From CAWCPR01 sp963797475 (lineage in GTDB: Bacteria > Chloroflexota > Anaerolineae > Anaerolineales > UBA4823), in the NCBI GenBank assembly GCA_963797475.1, contig CAWCPR010000001.1, positions 124,001 through 188,000 on the forward strand: a DNA stretch of 64,000 nucleotides. Reading direction: 5' to 3'. Position 1 is the stretch's first letter. Each line of letters opens with the position of its first letter. The translations under genes were made by a program, and so were the position numbers. Of the stretch, positions 8,456 through 18,774 are shown piece after piece. The notes below the pieces were generated by a model. It saw only the letters and a program-made list of their open reading frames with translations, was not told the DNA's origin and ran no database searches.

Positions 8456-9460
8456 ATGAAGCGTACCATGATTACCCTCAGCCTGATACTGATCCTGCTG
8501 TCCGCTTGCGCCGAGGCGGGCGCCACCCTGCCCCCGGTCGATTCACCGACCTCGCCACCCGCGGACACGCCAACCACGCCTCCCATCCAGCCTACCCCCA
8601 CCCATATCCCGGTGGATATCCCGCCAGCGGTCCGGGCCGCGATCAACGAGCTGACCCAGAGCCTGGGCATCAGCGCCGACCAGGTTACAGTGGTCAGCGT
8701 AGAATCGGTCACCTGGCCAAACGGCTGCCTGGGAGTTACCCTGCCAGGCGTGTTATGCACCCAGCAGACCGTGCCTGGATTTCGCATCATTTTAAAAGCC
8801 AACGGTAAGCAATACGAATACCACACCAACCAGGACGGCAGCAGCATCTTGCCGGCTGAAGAGGGCCCGCTGGGGGTCGTCACGCCGGCGGAGCAAGCCG
8901 CCATCCAGGCCCTCTCGCAGGCGATGGGCATCCCGGCGGAAAACATTAAGGTCGCCAGCAGCACAATCATCGAATGGAACGATTCGTGCCTGGGCGTCGC
9001 CCTGCCCGATACCGTCTGCGCCCAAATGATCACCCCAGGTTATTTGATCGTCCTGGAAGCGAACGGCATGCAATACGAATACCACACCAACGACAGCGGC
9101 AGCGCCGTCCAGCCCGGGGGCATCGCCATGACCTGGCAGCGCCAGGGCGGGATCGCCGGTTTCTGCGACAGCCTGATCGTGTTCGCCTCGGGCGAAGTGC
9201 ACGCCAGTTGGTGTAAGCCTTCTCAACAATCCTCGGACGGCAGCCTGCGGATGCTGGTTTCCAAGCAGGAATACGCCCAACTTCAGGAGTGGCTGGCGGA
9301 TTACGGCAGCCAGAATTTCACCATCCAGGATCCCGCCAGCGCGGATGCGCTGACGGTCGACGTGCTGTTGAACGGCAGCGGCAGCGCCAAGCCGGACCAG
9401 GCCGCCCAACAGGAGATTGCAAGCTGGGCAGAGGCCGCGTTCACCCACATGCATCCTTAA
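8456..9460 (+). CDS. Lipoprotein with two tandem repeat domains
   Basis: The start is the ATG at 8456, preceded by AAGGAG. A 17-residue signal ends in the lipobox LLSAC (Cys18), followed by a Pro/Thr-rich linker to about residue 55. Two homologous units of about 85 residues follow. Each has a W-x-x-x-CLG motif, a second Cys about 12 residues later and a YEYHTN motif. The paired cysteines suggest one disulfide per unit. A C-terminal domain of about 110 residues (WQRQGGIAGFCDSL onward) resembles modules that accompany these repeats in other Chloroflexota lipoproteins. The function is not known. The protein is exposed outside the membrane. A terminator lies about 50 bases after the stop. Confidence 0.75.
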   Translation: MKRTMITLSLILILLSACAEAGATLPPVDSPTSPPADTPTTPPIQPTPTHIPVDIPPAVRAAINELTQSLGISADQVTVVSVESVTWPNGCLGVTLPGVLCTQQTVPGFRIILKANGKQYEYHTNQDGSSILPAEEGPLGVVTPAEQAAIQALSQAMGIPAENIKVASSTIIEWNDSCLGVALPDTVCAQMITPGYLIVLEANGMQYEYHTNDSGSAVQPGGIAMTWQRQGGIAGFCDSLIVFASGEVHASWCKPSQQSSDGSLRMLVSKQEYAQLQEWLADYGSQNFTIQDPASADALTVDVLLNGSGSAKPDQAAQQEIASWAEAAFTHMHP

Positions 9461-9511
9461 CCCTCAGCGCACGTCCTTAAGGGGGTAAAATACCAGGGTA
9501 AGAAGGTCCGA

Positions 9512-9538
9512 GTGGCCGCAAACCGGCCGTCTTTTTTA
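9512..9538 (+). terminator. Rho-independent terminator after lipoprotein gene
   Basis: GGCCG at 9513-9517 pairs with CGGCC at 9524-9528, followed within two bases by a run of six T. The stem is only five pairs but is all G/C. It lies between the lipoprotein gene and the PAC2 gene. Confidence 0.5.
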
Positions 9539-9610
9539 TCGTCCTGCCGGTTTGTGACTTTTACGGCTTGCGGCCTGTTGGCAGGCCGCAGCCGGTGGGA
9601 GGCATTAGGG

Positions 9611-10540
9611 ATGTCCGAATCGGTCGAGATTTGGGAAAAGCCCGAATCAAAAGAGATGTACATGCTTGCCGGCTGGCGCCAGTGGGCAGACGCCGGCTCG
9701 ATATCCTCCGGGCTGCCCGAATACCTGGTGGAACAAATGAAAGCCCGCAAGATCGGACAGGTCCGCCCGGATGGATTTTACCTGTTTCAGTTTCCGGGTA
9801 CGCACGACCTGGTCCGCCCGGTGATCCACTTCTCCGAGGGCTATCCACAATCGATACAAACCCAATCCAACGAGTTTTTCTACAGCGGGGATGACCAGCG
9901 CGGGCTGGTCATCTTTCTGGGTGATGAACCCCATTTGGATGTGGAGCGCTACACATCCGCTTTCTTGCAGGCGGCGCGCGACCTGAATGTTAAGCGCATC
10001 GTCAGCCTGGGGGGCGTTTATGGGCAGCTGCCTTACAACCGGGAGCGCACGGTATCTTGCGTCTACAGCCTGCCCGACCTCAAAAAAGAATTGGAAGCCT
10101 ATTCGGTGACGCTTTCGAATTATCAGGGGGGGTCCAGCATCGATTCGTTCATCTGCCGGCGCGCCGGAGAACAGGGGGTGGAATTCGTGGCGTTTTACGC
10201 CTTCGTCCCGAATTATGATTTTTCCAGTATCCCCCAGATCGGCAACTCGATCCGGATAGAAAACGACTTCATGGCCTGGCTGGGCGTCATGCGCCGGATT
10301 AACTATATGCTCAAACTTCAGTTCAGCCTGGACGACCTGGAGAGCAAAAGCAAAAAGTTGGTTGAAGTGATCGCCCGCAAGGTGGAAGAGCTGGACGAGC
10401 TGGCTCCCCAGCTTGGCCTGGCTGAAACCCTGCAAAACCTGTCCGAGGAATTCGAAGAACAAGCTTTCAACCCGCTGGATGAAGTTTGGGAAGAGGAGCT
10501 GCGCCGCCTGCTGGATAAATTCGACGCCGATGAGGAGTGA
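9611..10540 (+). CDS. PAC2-family protein (proteasome-assembly-chaperone-like)
   Basis: The 309-residue protein begins at the ATG at 9611, with GGGAGG nine bases upstream. The frame is open further upstream but without a ribosome site. The pattern fits the PAC2 fold: an N-terminal AGWRQWADAGS, the glycine strand IVSLGGVYGQLPYNRE in the middle, a central YQGGSSIDSF loop and a long C-terminal coiled coil (about 240-305). Bacterial PAC2 proteins are of unknown function, and some occur with proteasome-like or cell-surface genes; no proteasome genes are seen here. It is convergent with the large signalling gene, leaving only 6 bases between them. Confidence 0.75.
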   Translation: MSESVEIWEKPESKEMYMLAGWRQWADAGSISSGLPEYLVEQMKARKIGQVRPDGFYLFQFPGTHDLVRPVIHFSEGYPQSIQTQSNEFFYSGDDQRGLVIFLGDEPHLDVERYTSAFLQAARDLNVKRIVSLGGVYGQLPYNRERTVSCVYSLPDLKKELEAYSVTLSNYQGGSSIDSFICRRAGEQGVEFVAFYAFVPNYDFSSIPQIGNSIRIENDFMAWLGVMRRINYMLKLQFSLDDLESKSKKLVEVIARKVEELDELAPQLGLAETLQNLSEEFEEQAFNPLDEVWEEELRRLLDKFDADEE

Positions 10541-10546
10541 AGTGGA

Positions 10547-13333
10547 TTATTCCCCCGGGCTGGGCTGCGCCTCTTCGTTCGGGACTTCCACAGTCGCAGG
10601 TACGACCCCATAGACCGAATTCTCCGCATCAGCGGGGGACTTCGCCTCTGCGGACTGCTTCCAGGCCAGGTACCAGGCGATAAAATCTTTGCGCTCCCTG
10701 GGGAAATTCGATAATAAAGCGCCCATCGCCTGCCTGCTCAAAGGGGCAGAAATCAAGTTGCCCTGCCCATATTCACAGCCCAGCTCCTTGAGCTGCTCCA
10801 TCTGGCTTTCGGTCTCCATCCCTTCGGCGATCACGCCCACGCCAAGCCGGTTAGTCAACATGACAATCGCCTGCACGATCTTCAACTGGTTGTTATCGCG
10901 ATTCATCATACGCACGAATGTCTGGTCGATCTTCAGAGCGTTGATCGGGAACTGGGAAAGATAGGTCAGAGAAGAATAACCCACGCCGAAATCGTCGATT
11001 TGCACCTGTACGCCCAGGCCGCGCAGGCTGGTGAAAACATCGATGGTAAACTTGTTGTTTTCCATAATAGCGTTTTCGGTCATCTCGAGCTTCAAGGACT
11101 GCGGATCCAGGCCGGTTTCTCGCAAAACCTCTTCCACCCGCTCGACCAATCCCGGCTGGACGACCTGCTTGCCCGACAGGTTGACGCTGATCGTCAGCGG
11201 CGGATCGAATTGACCCATATCCTGCCATTCTTTCAACTGCCGGCAGGCCTCCATGAGCACCCAGCGGTCCATGGCGATGATTAAGCCGGTTTCCTCCGCC
11301 AGCGGGATGAACACGCCGGGCTGCAATATGCCGCGATCCGGATGGCGCCAACGCAGCAAAGCCTCGAATCCGGAAAGACTGCCGTTAAAGAGTGAGACGA
11401 TCGGCTGGTAATAGACTTCAAATTCGTTTCGCTCCAGGGCGCGGCGCAGCTCGGTCTCCAGGCCCAGCCGGTCCATCACCCGGTCGCGCATTTCCGGCTC
11501 GAAGATCTCATAATGCGCCTTGCCGGAGGCCTTGGCGGAGTACATGGCGATATCCGCGTCCCGCAGCACATCCTCCGGACGATCGTATCCCGCCATGCTG
11601 AGGACGATTCCGATGCTGGCGGTGATGAAAATCTCGTGCCCATCAATGGAAAATGTAGAGGCTAACTCGTTGTGGATCCACTCGGCGATTTGGGTCGCGT
11701 CGCCGTCGTTGGTGATGTCTTCCAACAAGATCACGAACTCATCCCCGCCCTGGCGGGCGACCGTATCGGTGGCGCGCAAGCCGCTGTTCAGCCGGTTAGC
11801 GATCGCGATCAGCAGCCTGTCGCCCATGATGTGGCCCAGGCTGTCGTTGACGTTCTTGAAGCGGTCCAGGTCGAGGAAAAGCACCGCAAAGAGATAATCC
11901 TTGCGGCGCTTGGCGCGCTCTACCGAATAGCGCAGCCGCTCCAGGAACAACGCCCGGTTTGGCAGGCTGGTGAGGGTATCGTAAAATGCATTGTGCAGCA
12001 GCTTCTCTTCGGCATATTTGCGGTCAGTGAAATCGGTTTGCGAGCCTGCCAGGCGGTTGGCGGTATTGTCGCCGTCTCGAACGGCCATTCCGCGGCTGAG
12101 CATCCAGCGGTAGCTGCCATCCTTGTGCAGCATGCGGTGCTCATTTTCGAAGTGCTCGGTCACGCCTTTTACATGGGCGGAGATATCCAGGCGCAGGCGC
12201 TCGATATCCTCCGTGTGCACCCGGCTGAACCACTCGCGCGGGCTGTTGAAAATTTCATCATCCTCGTAGCCCAACATGGATTTCCAGCGCGGCGAAAGAT
12301 AAATTTCATTGGTGATCAGGTTCCAGTCCCAGATCCCATCCTTAGCGCCTTGAACCGCCAAAGCGTAGCGCTCCTCGCTCTCGCGCAGGGCGCGCTCGGT
12401 GCGCAGGCGGTTGGAGATCTCCTGCTGGGACCGTTCGTATAAGCGCGCATTTTCGAGTGCAATGGCTGCATAATCGGCCAACGAAGTCAGCAGGGACTCG
12501 TCCGTAGAATTAAATGGCCGGGCGGTGATCTGGTTATCGGCCGAGAGCACGCCCAGGACACGCCCCTTGGAGAGAATGGGCACGTGTAAAAGGCTGTGAA
12601 CCAGATAGCCGGTCGAAACCTTCAGGCGCTGGTCGCGGTCAGCCTGGTCGCGGCGCAGCGGCCGGCCGTTCTTCACCACTTCTCCCAACAACGTGTCGAC
12701 CACCGGCAGGCGCATAGTCTTGACGCGCTCCTCGTCGATGTTCTTGGCCGCTCGCAGGTAAAGCTGCCCAGTCTTCTCGTCCAACAAGGCCAGGAAGCCT
12801 TCCTCGGCGCGGGTCAGGCTCACCCCGGCTTCGACGATCCGGCGCAGGACTTCGTCCAATTCCAGGGTGGAGGTCACGCTGCGGCCGACGCGGGAAAGCG
12901 TCGACAACCAGTTGATTTGTTCGCGCAATTGGGAAGTCAGGCGGGATTCGTCGTGCACCAGGTGCGTTTCGGAGAGCGCCCGTTTAATGGTCCGTTCGAG
13001 GGTGATGGCATCGACTGGTTTGATCAGGTAGTCCCTCACGCCCAGCCGAAACGCCTCGACGACAATCTGTTCCGATCCATGGGCGGTGGTGGCAATCGCC
13101 GGGATGGTAATGCCTTCTTCGATGATCTTGCGCAGGAGATCCAGGCCGTAGATGTCTGGGAGCTGAAGATCGATCAGCATTAAGGAGATCTTTGTGGATC
13201 GCAGGAGCTCCAGCGCTTTATTGCCAGTGTAAGCGATTAAAGTCTGGTAACCCAGGCTGGGCAGCACCCGGTTCGCCATAAAATCGGCTATCTGGTGGTT
13301 GTCTTCGATGATAAGGATCTTATCAGAAGCCAT
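10547..13333 (-). CDS. REC-GAF-PAS-GGDEF-EAL cyclic-di-GMP signalling protein
   Basis: This 928-residue soluble protein has, in order, a response-regulator receiver (about 4-120; phospho-acceptor D55, K105 in LIKP), a GAF domain (about 150-305), a PAS/PAC domain (about 320-440), a GGDEF domain (about 445-615, intact GGDEF in RQGGDEFVIL) and an EAL domain (about 625-880, intact FEALLRW and DDFGVGYSS). Both catalytic signatures are intact, so synthesis and breakdown of cyclic di-GMP are both possible. The usual loop motif EAL...QGY is changed to GQGNLIS near the end. The start is the ATG at 13333 (GGAG upstream) rather than the GTG at 13342. No partner histidine kinase is adjacent. Confidence 0.92.
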   Translation of the reverse strand: MASDKILIIEDNHQIADFMANRVLPSLGYQTLIAYTGNKALELLRSTKISLMLIDLQLPDIYGLDLLRKIIEEGITIPAIATTAHGSEQIVVEAFRLGVRDYLIKPVDAITLERTIKRALSETHLVHDESRLTSQLREQINWLSTLSRVGRSVTSTLELDEVLRRIVEAGVSLTRAEEGFLALLDEKTGQLYLRAAKNIDEERVKTMRLPVVDTLLGEVVKNGRPLRRDQADRDQRLKVSTGYLVHSLLHVPILSKGRVLGVLSADNQITARPFNSTDESLLTSLADYAAIALENARLYERSQQEISNRLRTERALRESEERYALAVQGAKDGIWDWNLITNEIYLSPRWKSMLGYEDDEIFNSPREWFSRVHTEDIERLRLDISAHVKGVTEHFENEHRMLHKDGSYRWMLSRGMAVRDGDNTANRLAGSQTDFTDRKYAEEKLLHNAFYDTLTSLPNRALFLERLRYSVERAKRRKDYLFAVLFLDLDRFKNVNDSLGHIMGDRLLIAIANRLNSGLRATDTVARQGGDEFVILLEDITNDGDATQIAEWIHNELASTFSIDGHEIFITASIGIVLSMAGYDRPEDVLRDADIAMYSAKASGKAHYEIFEPEMRDRVMDRLGLETELRRALERNEFEVYYQPIVSLFNGSLSGFEALLRWRHPDRGILQPGVFIPLAEETGLIIAMDRWVLMEACRQLKEWQDMGQFDPPLTISVNLSGKQVVQPGLVERVEEVLRETGLDPQSLKLEMTENAIMENNKFTIDVFTSLRGLGVQVQIDDFGVGYSSLTYLSQFPINALKIDQTFVRMMNRDNNQLKIVQAIVMLTNRLGVGVIAEGMETESQMEQLKELGCEYGQGNLISAPLSRQAMGALLSNFPRERKDFIAWYLAWKQSAEAKSPADAENSVYGVVPATVEVPNEEAQPSPGE

Positions 13334-13657
13334 GCAAAGCACTCCGTAAACTCGGGCCTTATCCGCTCCCCAGGCGAAGCCGCGAATCGATCCATTGGTT
13401 CCACGCTCGGGAAATCAGGCTTTCTACTGATTGGCAACAGGTGCTGGACGGTTTCAGCTCGCAACCCCCCGGGTCGTCTTTGGTGGGAAGGCTACAAAGC
13501 GTGTGCTCAGGCCTGGAAAAACTGCAAGAACATCATCTATACAACTTGACTTCATCTCTGTTTTATTTTCCATTATAACCCAAGCTTAATCAACTGGGTA
13601 CGCCAGCGAGCTTACGATTCGCTATAATGGTGCTGACTCTTTTGATAGGAGGGACAC
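13334..13657. other. Divergent intergenic region
   Basis: The 324 bases separate two divergent genes. A TATAAT hexamer at 13623-13628 and an AGGAGGG ribosome site at about 13647-13653 serve the plus-strand propeller gene; no convincing -35 box was identified. A short open frame crossing 13295-13549 has no coding character. No RNA gene was recognised. Confidence 0.4.
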
Positions 13658-14962
13658 GTGTACGGGAGAATCCTGACCTTTATCCTTTGCAGCCTATTTT
13701 TTGCGCCTTTGGTTTCGGCGTCTGGCGAGGCGCAGGCCGGCAATCCGACCCGGCTGGGGCCCCGCTCGACCAGCGCGATCGCCGAGTGGGTCCGGGTGAG
13801 CAGCCCGGTCTCGACCCGGATCAACGACCTGGCGCTGCTCTCCAGCAGCGATGGCTGGGCGGTGGGAGATGCAGGCGCGATCCTGCATTGGGATGGCATC
13901 GCCTGGACTTCCATCCAAAGCGCTGCCACAGTCTCCTTGAATTCGGTCGCTGCTTTGAGCGATGCGGATGCCTGGGCCGTGGGCGAAGAGGGCGCAATCC
14001 TGCGCTGGGATGGGATCCGCTGGCAGCCGTTTTCCAGCCCGATCACGAGCACCTTGAACAGCGTGGCAATGCTCTCGTCGATCGACGGCTGGGCAAGCGG
14101 CTCGGACGGCGTCCTGCTGCACTGGAACGGAATCGATTGGGAGCCGGCTGCCAGCCCAACCTTTTTCGCGTTGCGTTCGCTGGCGCTGGTCTCCCCGATG
14201 CAGGCCTGGGCGGGCGGGGATTATGGGGTTCTCTTGCACTGGGACGGCGTGGAATGGCAGCCGCTGGTCACACCTACCTTCAACGCCATCAGCGGCTTGT
14301 CGGCGCCGGCCGAGGATAACATTTGGGGCGCGGCGGGCAGCAGCCTGATCCGATGGGATGGGGCGGCCTGGCAAAGCTTCGCCAGCCCGGGCGGCAGCCG
14401 GATGAACGACCTGGCGATAACCGGCCCTGCGGATGGCTGGGCCGCCGGCGCGATGGGGGCCATGGCGCACTGGGACGGGCTGGATTGGATGGAGATCACC
14501 GCCACGGTCACCGCCACCCTGCGCTCGATCGTGATGCTCTCCCCGCTGGAGGGTTGGGCAGGCGGCGACGACGGCGTCCTGCTGCAATACCGCCTGGTCC
14601 CGCTTTTCATCAACAGCAACTACCCGAATGGACAGCCGGGCAGCTTTTTCAGCTTGCAGGGGAGCAACTTTCCGCCTAACCAGATCGTCGCATTGAGCGT
14701 CAACGGCTATTCACTCGGCATCCTGTTCAGCGACGACCAGGGCCGTCTGAGCTTCACTTTAAACACCCTGGGGGCTGAATCCGGCGCATACATCGTGACT
14801 TTAACGGTCACCACTCAGGGCAGCGCACGGCGGGTGAGCAGCCTGTTGGAGCTCGACCCGCTGGCTCCGCTGCGGGCGCAGGAGAGCGACGTGGCGGTCT
14901 TTCGCATCCCGGCCGGCATTGCCTATTCGCACAGCATTTTCCTGCCGGGGGTGATCAAGTGA
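13658..14962 (+). CDS. Secreted seven-repeat WAVG beta-propeller protein
   Basis: The start is the GTG at 13658 after AGGAGGG. A signal peptide covers about residues 1-24 (ILTFILCSLFFAPLVSA). Seven repeats of about 40 residues follow, each with a [DA]-x-W-A-x-G core and a LHWDG-like strand, as expected for a seven-blade propeller. A beta-sandwich of about 75 residues comes next (GSFFSLQGSNFPPNQ onward, IPT/TIG-like). The C-terminus is AYSHSIFLPGVIK, a hydrophobic [FY]-L-P tail shared with other secreted proteins in this window. It is a paralogue of the minus-strand protein at 40882-43077. Extracytoplasmic location is inferred; ligand and function are unknown. Confidence 0.8.
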   Translation: MYGRILTFILCSLFFAPLVSASGEAQAGNPTRLGPRSTSAIAEWVRVSSPVSTRINDLALLSSSDGWAVGDAGAILHWDGIAWTSIQSAATVSLNSVAALSDADAWAVGEEGAILRWDGIRWQPFSSPITSTLNSVAMLSSIDGWASGSDGVLLHWNGIDWEPAASPTFFALRSLALVSPMQAWAGGDYGVLLHWDGVEWQPLVTPTFNAISGLSAPAEDNIWGAAGSSLIRWDGAAWQSFASPGGSRMNDLAITGPADGWAAGAMGAMAHWDGLDWMEITATVTATLRSIVMLSPLEGWAGGDDGVLLQYRLVPLFINSNYPNGQPGSFFSLQGSNFPPNQIVALSVNGYSLGILFSDDQGRLSFTLNTLGAESGAYIVTLTVTTQGSARRVSSLLELDPLAPLRAQESDVAVFRIPAGIAYSHSIFLPGVIK

Positions 14963-15080
14963 TTGGCCAATCATCTGCTATACTAAAGGATTGAGCAAGA
15001 ATTGAGCAGTTTTCAGCCTGGAAAACGACCTGCTTTTTGGGAATAATTGAAGCTGCTACAAAAATTGAAATGAGGCAAAC

Positions 15081-18000
15081 ATGAATTGTCCAAACTGCCA
15101 GGCGCTAAACCCGGAGGGAGCCCGGTTCTGTATGAGCTGCGGCAGCGCTTTATCCCGCGCCTGCCCTAATTGCGGCACAGGCCTGCCTGCCAATGCCCGG
15201 TTCTGTTTTAACTGCGGGCACAACCTGGAATCAAACGCGGGAACCCAGGCAGCCCCAATCCAGGCGGCAGGCGCTGCCAACAAACCGGAAGTCTCCGAAT
15301 CCCCCTTACAGCAGTTCATCCCTAAGGAGCTGCTTGCCCGGCTGGAATCCGCCCAGGCCAGCATGACTCTGGAAGGCGAGCGGCGGGTAGTCACGATGCT
15401 GTTTTGCGATGTGAAAGGCTCAACGGCCGCGGCCAGCCAGCTCGACCCGGAAGAATGGGCCGAGATCATCAACCTGGCCTTCGAGCCCATGATCCGGCCA
15501 ATCTACCATTTCGAGGGCACAGTTGCCCGGTTGATGGGCGACGGGCTGCTGGCATTCTTCGGCGCCCCAATCGCTCACGAGGATGACCCGCAGCGGGCGG
15601 TGCTGGCGGGCCTGGAAATATTAACGGAGATCCAGAACTTCCACCAGGAAGCTGCCCGGCGCTGGGGCATCGACTTCAACGTCCGGGTTGGGATCAACAC
15701 CGGCCTGGTGGTCGTCGGCGCGGTTGGCTCGGACCTGCGCATGGAATACACCGCCCTGGGAGACGCGATCAACCTGGCGGCGCGCATGGAGCAGACCGCC
15801 CAACCCGGCACGGTCCAGGTGTCCGAGGCGACCTACAAATTGATCGCCCCGCTCTTTGACTTCGAAGCGCTCGAGCCCCTGGAGATAAAAGGGAAGAGTG
15901 AGCCTGTGACTGCGTACCGGGTCTTGGGACAGAAAGCCCGGCCTGGCCGCCTGCGCGGCATCCAGGGTCTGGATGCGCCGTTGATCGGTCGCCAGCAGGA
16001 GATGGACGCCTTGCAGGCCAGGTTCGCGGAGCTGCGCCAGGGACGCGGCCAAATCGTATCGATCATGGGCGAAGCCGGCCTGGGTAAATCGCGCCTGTTG
16101 GCCGAGCTGCGCCGGGGGGTCTCCGCGGATAACGCTGCGAGATTGCGCTGGCTCGAGGGCCGCTCACTGTCTTACCAAACCGCGACGCCTTACGCGCCAT
16201 TTACGGATTTGTTGGGCGATACCTTTGGCTTGCAAAAAGAACAGGCCGACGCCTCGCAAAAGTACGAGCGGATCAAAGAGGGGATCGGGCGGCTGTGGCC
16301 TGGACATGAGGCGGAGATCGCTCCTTTTATAGCAACGCTGATGGATATTTCCCCTGTCGGGGATGACATCGAAAAGATCAAATACCTGGAGCCGCCCCAC
16401 CTGCGCAGCCTGGTTTTCGCCCACTGCGCAGCCTTCTTCCAACACCTGGCCTCCCAGCAGCCCCTGGTGCTGGTCTTCGAAGACTTGCATTGGATCGACC
16501 CGACCTCCCTGGATTTGTTAGAATCCCTGCTGCCCTTGACCGACCGGGCAGCTTTGATGATCATTGCCGCCTTCCGGCCGCGCAAGCAGGACTCTTCCTG
16601 GCGCTTTCACGAGACGGCTGCCCGGGATTTTACCCACTGCTACACCCCGGTCTCCTTAAATCCATTGAAAGAAGCCGAGTCGCGCGAGCTGCTGGGCAGC
16701 CTGCTGCATATCGAAGACCTGCCTGATAAAGTCCGCCGGCTGATCCTGGAAAGGGCCGAAGGCAACCCGTTCTTCGTCGAGGAGCTGATCCGCTCCCTGT
16801 TAGACGCCGGGCTGATCATCCATGAGAACAACCACTGGCGCGCTGTCCGCGAAATCGAGAATATCTCCCTCCCCAATACCCTGGCGGGGGTCATCACTGC
16901 CCGCCTGGACCGCCTGGACGAGACTACCCGGCGCATCGTCCAGGCTGCGTCGGTCGTGGGTCGAAACTTCGATCTGGAAGCTTTGACGGACCTGTTGGGT
17001 AAGTCTCAGAAGCTCGAAAGCGGCCTGAACGAACTGGAGCGGCGCGAGCTGATCCGGGAGAAAAGCCGGCTGCCCACCCGGAATTATTTATTCAAGCACA
17101 TCTTGACCCAGGAGGCGGCTTATGCTTCTATCCTGTTGAGCCGGCGGCGCGAGCTGCACTTGCAAATCGCTCGATCGATGCAGCAGCGCCAATCGGAAAA
17201 ATTCGCCGAGATCGCCCGCCATTTCCTGGAGGCGCGCCAGCCCGCACAAGCTGCCCCGTATTTTATCCAGGCTGGGAAGGACGCCGCCCGAGCCTACTCC
17301 ACCCAGGAGGCGATCGGGTCTTATTCCCAGGTTTTGAAGATGGGCGAAGCGGCTCCCAGCCCGGAGATCCTCCGCCAGGCATATGAAGGCCTGGGCAGCG
17401 CCTTGACCTTTGCAAACCGCATCCCGGAAGCCATCCAGAACTACAAGGAGATGCTGCGAGTGGCCAAGAGCCGTTCTGACATTCCAATGCAGGTGTCGGG
17501 CTTGAATAAGCTGGCTGGCGTGTATGCCTTGCGTATGGGAGATTTTTCTCAAGCCGAAAGCTACTTGCTGGAGGCCAACCGCCTGGCTCGCGAGCAGGAC
17601 ATAAAACCGGGCATCGTCGAAATGTCCCTCATCCGCTGCCAGATGTGCGCAGCCGAAGCGGATTTCGAAGGGTTGAATAAATATATGGGCGAAGTGATCG
17701 AGATCGGCCGGCGAACAGGATCCGAACAATACCTGGTTTCCGGATTGGAGCATGTGGCTGGCAGCATGATGTTTCTCACCCGCTTCGATGAGGCCTGGGA
17801 GATGGGCCAGGAAGGCCTGGAGATTGCCCGCAGAATTGGCGACCGGGAAAACGAAGCCATGCTGTTGATCCAGGCGTTTTCCGTGCCCCTGATCGCCAGA
17901 GGCGAGCTGGATGAGGGCCAGCGCATGGCGCAAGAAGGTGTTCAGATTGCAACCAAGATCAGCTCGCTGCCGCCCCAGGTCTATGGCAACTGGATCCTGT

Positions 18001-18758
18001 GCGAGATCGCCCGATGGCGGGGAGAGTACGAGCAGGCCCTGCTTTATGGCCAGCGTTCCCTCGAAGCCGCTTTACCGATGGAATCATTCATGCCCTTCAT
18101 GATGGTTCAGCCATTAGGCGCTTTGGGCTCGGTCTACCTGGACATCACCCACCATTTCTCAGACCAGGTTGCCCGATTTCACCAGCAGGCGCTGAAGATC
18201 CTGGAGAACCCTTTTGCCCAGGCCGGCGGCGGGACAGCCTGGGCTGACCTGGGTTATTGCGCCATGAACCTGGGCGACCTGGAATTGGCAGGAGACTTAT
18301 TCCAGAAAGGGCTTAACACCCCGACGATTTTCATGTATGTCGAAAGGCCGCGCTACCTGGCCGGCTCGGCCCTGCTGGCGCTGTTGCGCGGCCAACCCGA
18401 GCAGGCTCTCAAGCTGGCTGGAGAAGGGCGCGACTTTGCCAAAAAACACAAAATGCGCCATACCTACCCGCTCATTGCCCTGGTCCGGGGCCAAATCTGC
18501 GCCGCGTTGGGGGAATCCCAGGATGCCCTGAGAGAATTCGAGCAGGCTGAGCGCCTGGCCGGAGAGATGAATATGCTGCCCATCCTGTGGCAGGCGCGCG
18601 CTTTCGCAGCCGGAGCGCTCCAGGCAGCCGGCCGCCCGGCGGAAGCGCAAGTTAAACGCCAGGAAGCCCGGGCTGTGATTGAATCGATCGGCGATAAGTT
18701 CCAGGATGAACAGCTTCGCCAGAGCTTCCTGTCCGGCGCCTTGCAGAAAGTGGGTTGA
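15081..18758 (+). CDS. Zinc-ribbon class III adenylate cyclase-AAA ATPase-TPR protein
   Basis: The protein is 1225 residues long. Two CxxC zinc ribbons occupy about 1-50. A class III nucleotide cyclase homology domain spans about 95-280, with metal-binding FCDVKGST, second metal Asp in MGDGLLAFFG, and GDAINLAARM with the transition-state Asn and Arg. An ATPase follows, with Walker A GEAGLGKSR (near residue 330) and Walker B LVLVFEDLHWID (about 470). A winged-helix-like segment is followed by TPR-type helical repeats from about 700 to the end. The cyclase residues look complete, so cAMP production controlled by the ATPase/TPR sensor is plausible. This architecture is common in Chloroflexota and actinobacteria. 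The next gene starts 16 bases downstream. Confidence 0.9.
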   Translation: MNCPNCQALNPEGARFCMSCGSALSRACPNCGTGLPANARFCFNCGHNLESNAGTQAAPIQAAGAANKPEVSESPLQQFIPKELLARLESAQASMTLEGERRVVTMLFCDVKGSTAAASQLDPEEWAEIINLAFEPMIRPIYHFEGTVARLMGDGLLAFFGAPIAHEDDPQRAVLAGLEILTEIQNFHQEAARRWGIDFNVRVGINTGLVVVGAVGSDLRMEYTALGDAINLAARMEQTAQPGTVQVSEATYKLIAPLFDFEALEPLEIKGKSEPVTAYRVLGQKARPGRLRGIQGLDAPLIGRQQEMDALQARFAELRQGRGQIVSIMGEAGLGKSRLLAELRRGVSADNAARLRWLEGRSLSYQTATPYAPFTDLLGDTFGLQKEQADASQKYERIKEGIGRLWPGHEAEIAPFIATLMDISPVGDDIEKIKYLEPPHLRSLVFAHCAAFFQHLASQQPLVLVFEDLHWIDPTSLDLLESLLPLTDRAALMIIAAFRPRKQDSSWRFHETAARDFTHCYTPVSLNPLKEAESRELLGSLLHIEDLPDKVRRLILERAEGNPFFVEELIRSLLDAGLIIHENNHWRAVREIENISLPNTLAGVITARLDRLDETTRRIVQAASVVGRNFDLEALTDLLGKSQKLESGLNELERRELIREKSRLPTRNYLFKHILTQEAAYASILLSRRRELHLQIARSMQQRQSEKFAEIARHFLEARQPAQAAPYFIQAGKDAARAYSTQEAIGSYSQVLKMGEAAPSPEILRQAYEGLGSALTFANRIPEAIQNYKEMLRVAKSRSDIPMQVSGLNKLAGVYALRMGDFSQAESYLLEANRLAREQDIKPGIVEMSLIRCQMCAAEADFEGLNKYMGEVIEIGRRTGSEQYLVSGLEHVAGSMMFLTRFDEAWEMGQEGLEIARRIGDRENEAMLLIQAFSVPLIARGELDEGQRMAQEGVQIATKISSLPPQVYGNWILCEIARWRGEYEQALLYGQRSLEAALPMESFMPFMMVQPLGALGSVYLDITHHFSDQVARFHQQALKILENPFAQAGGGTAWADLGYCAMNLGDLELAGDLFQKGLNTPTIFMYVERPRYLAGSALLALLRGQPEQALKLAGEGRDFAKKHKMRHTYPLIALVRGQICAALGESQDALREFEQAERLAGEMNMLPILWQARAFAAGALQAAGRPAEAQVKRQEARAVIESIGDKFQDEQLRQSFLSGALQKVG

Positions 18759-18774
18759 AAGCAGGCCGATACGC

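Noticed and set aside
14960..14973. TGATTGGCCAATCA palindrome as an operator
   Set aside because: It overlaps the stop codon of the propeller gene and no related site or gene supports regulation.
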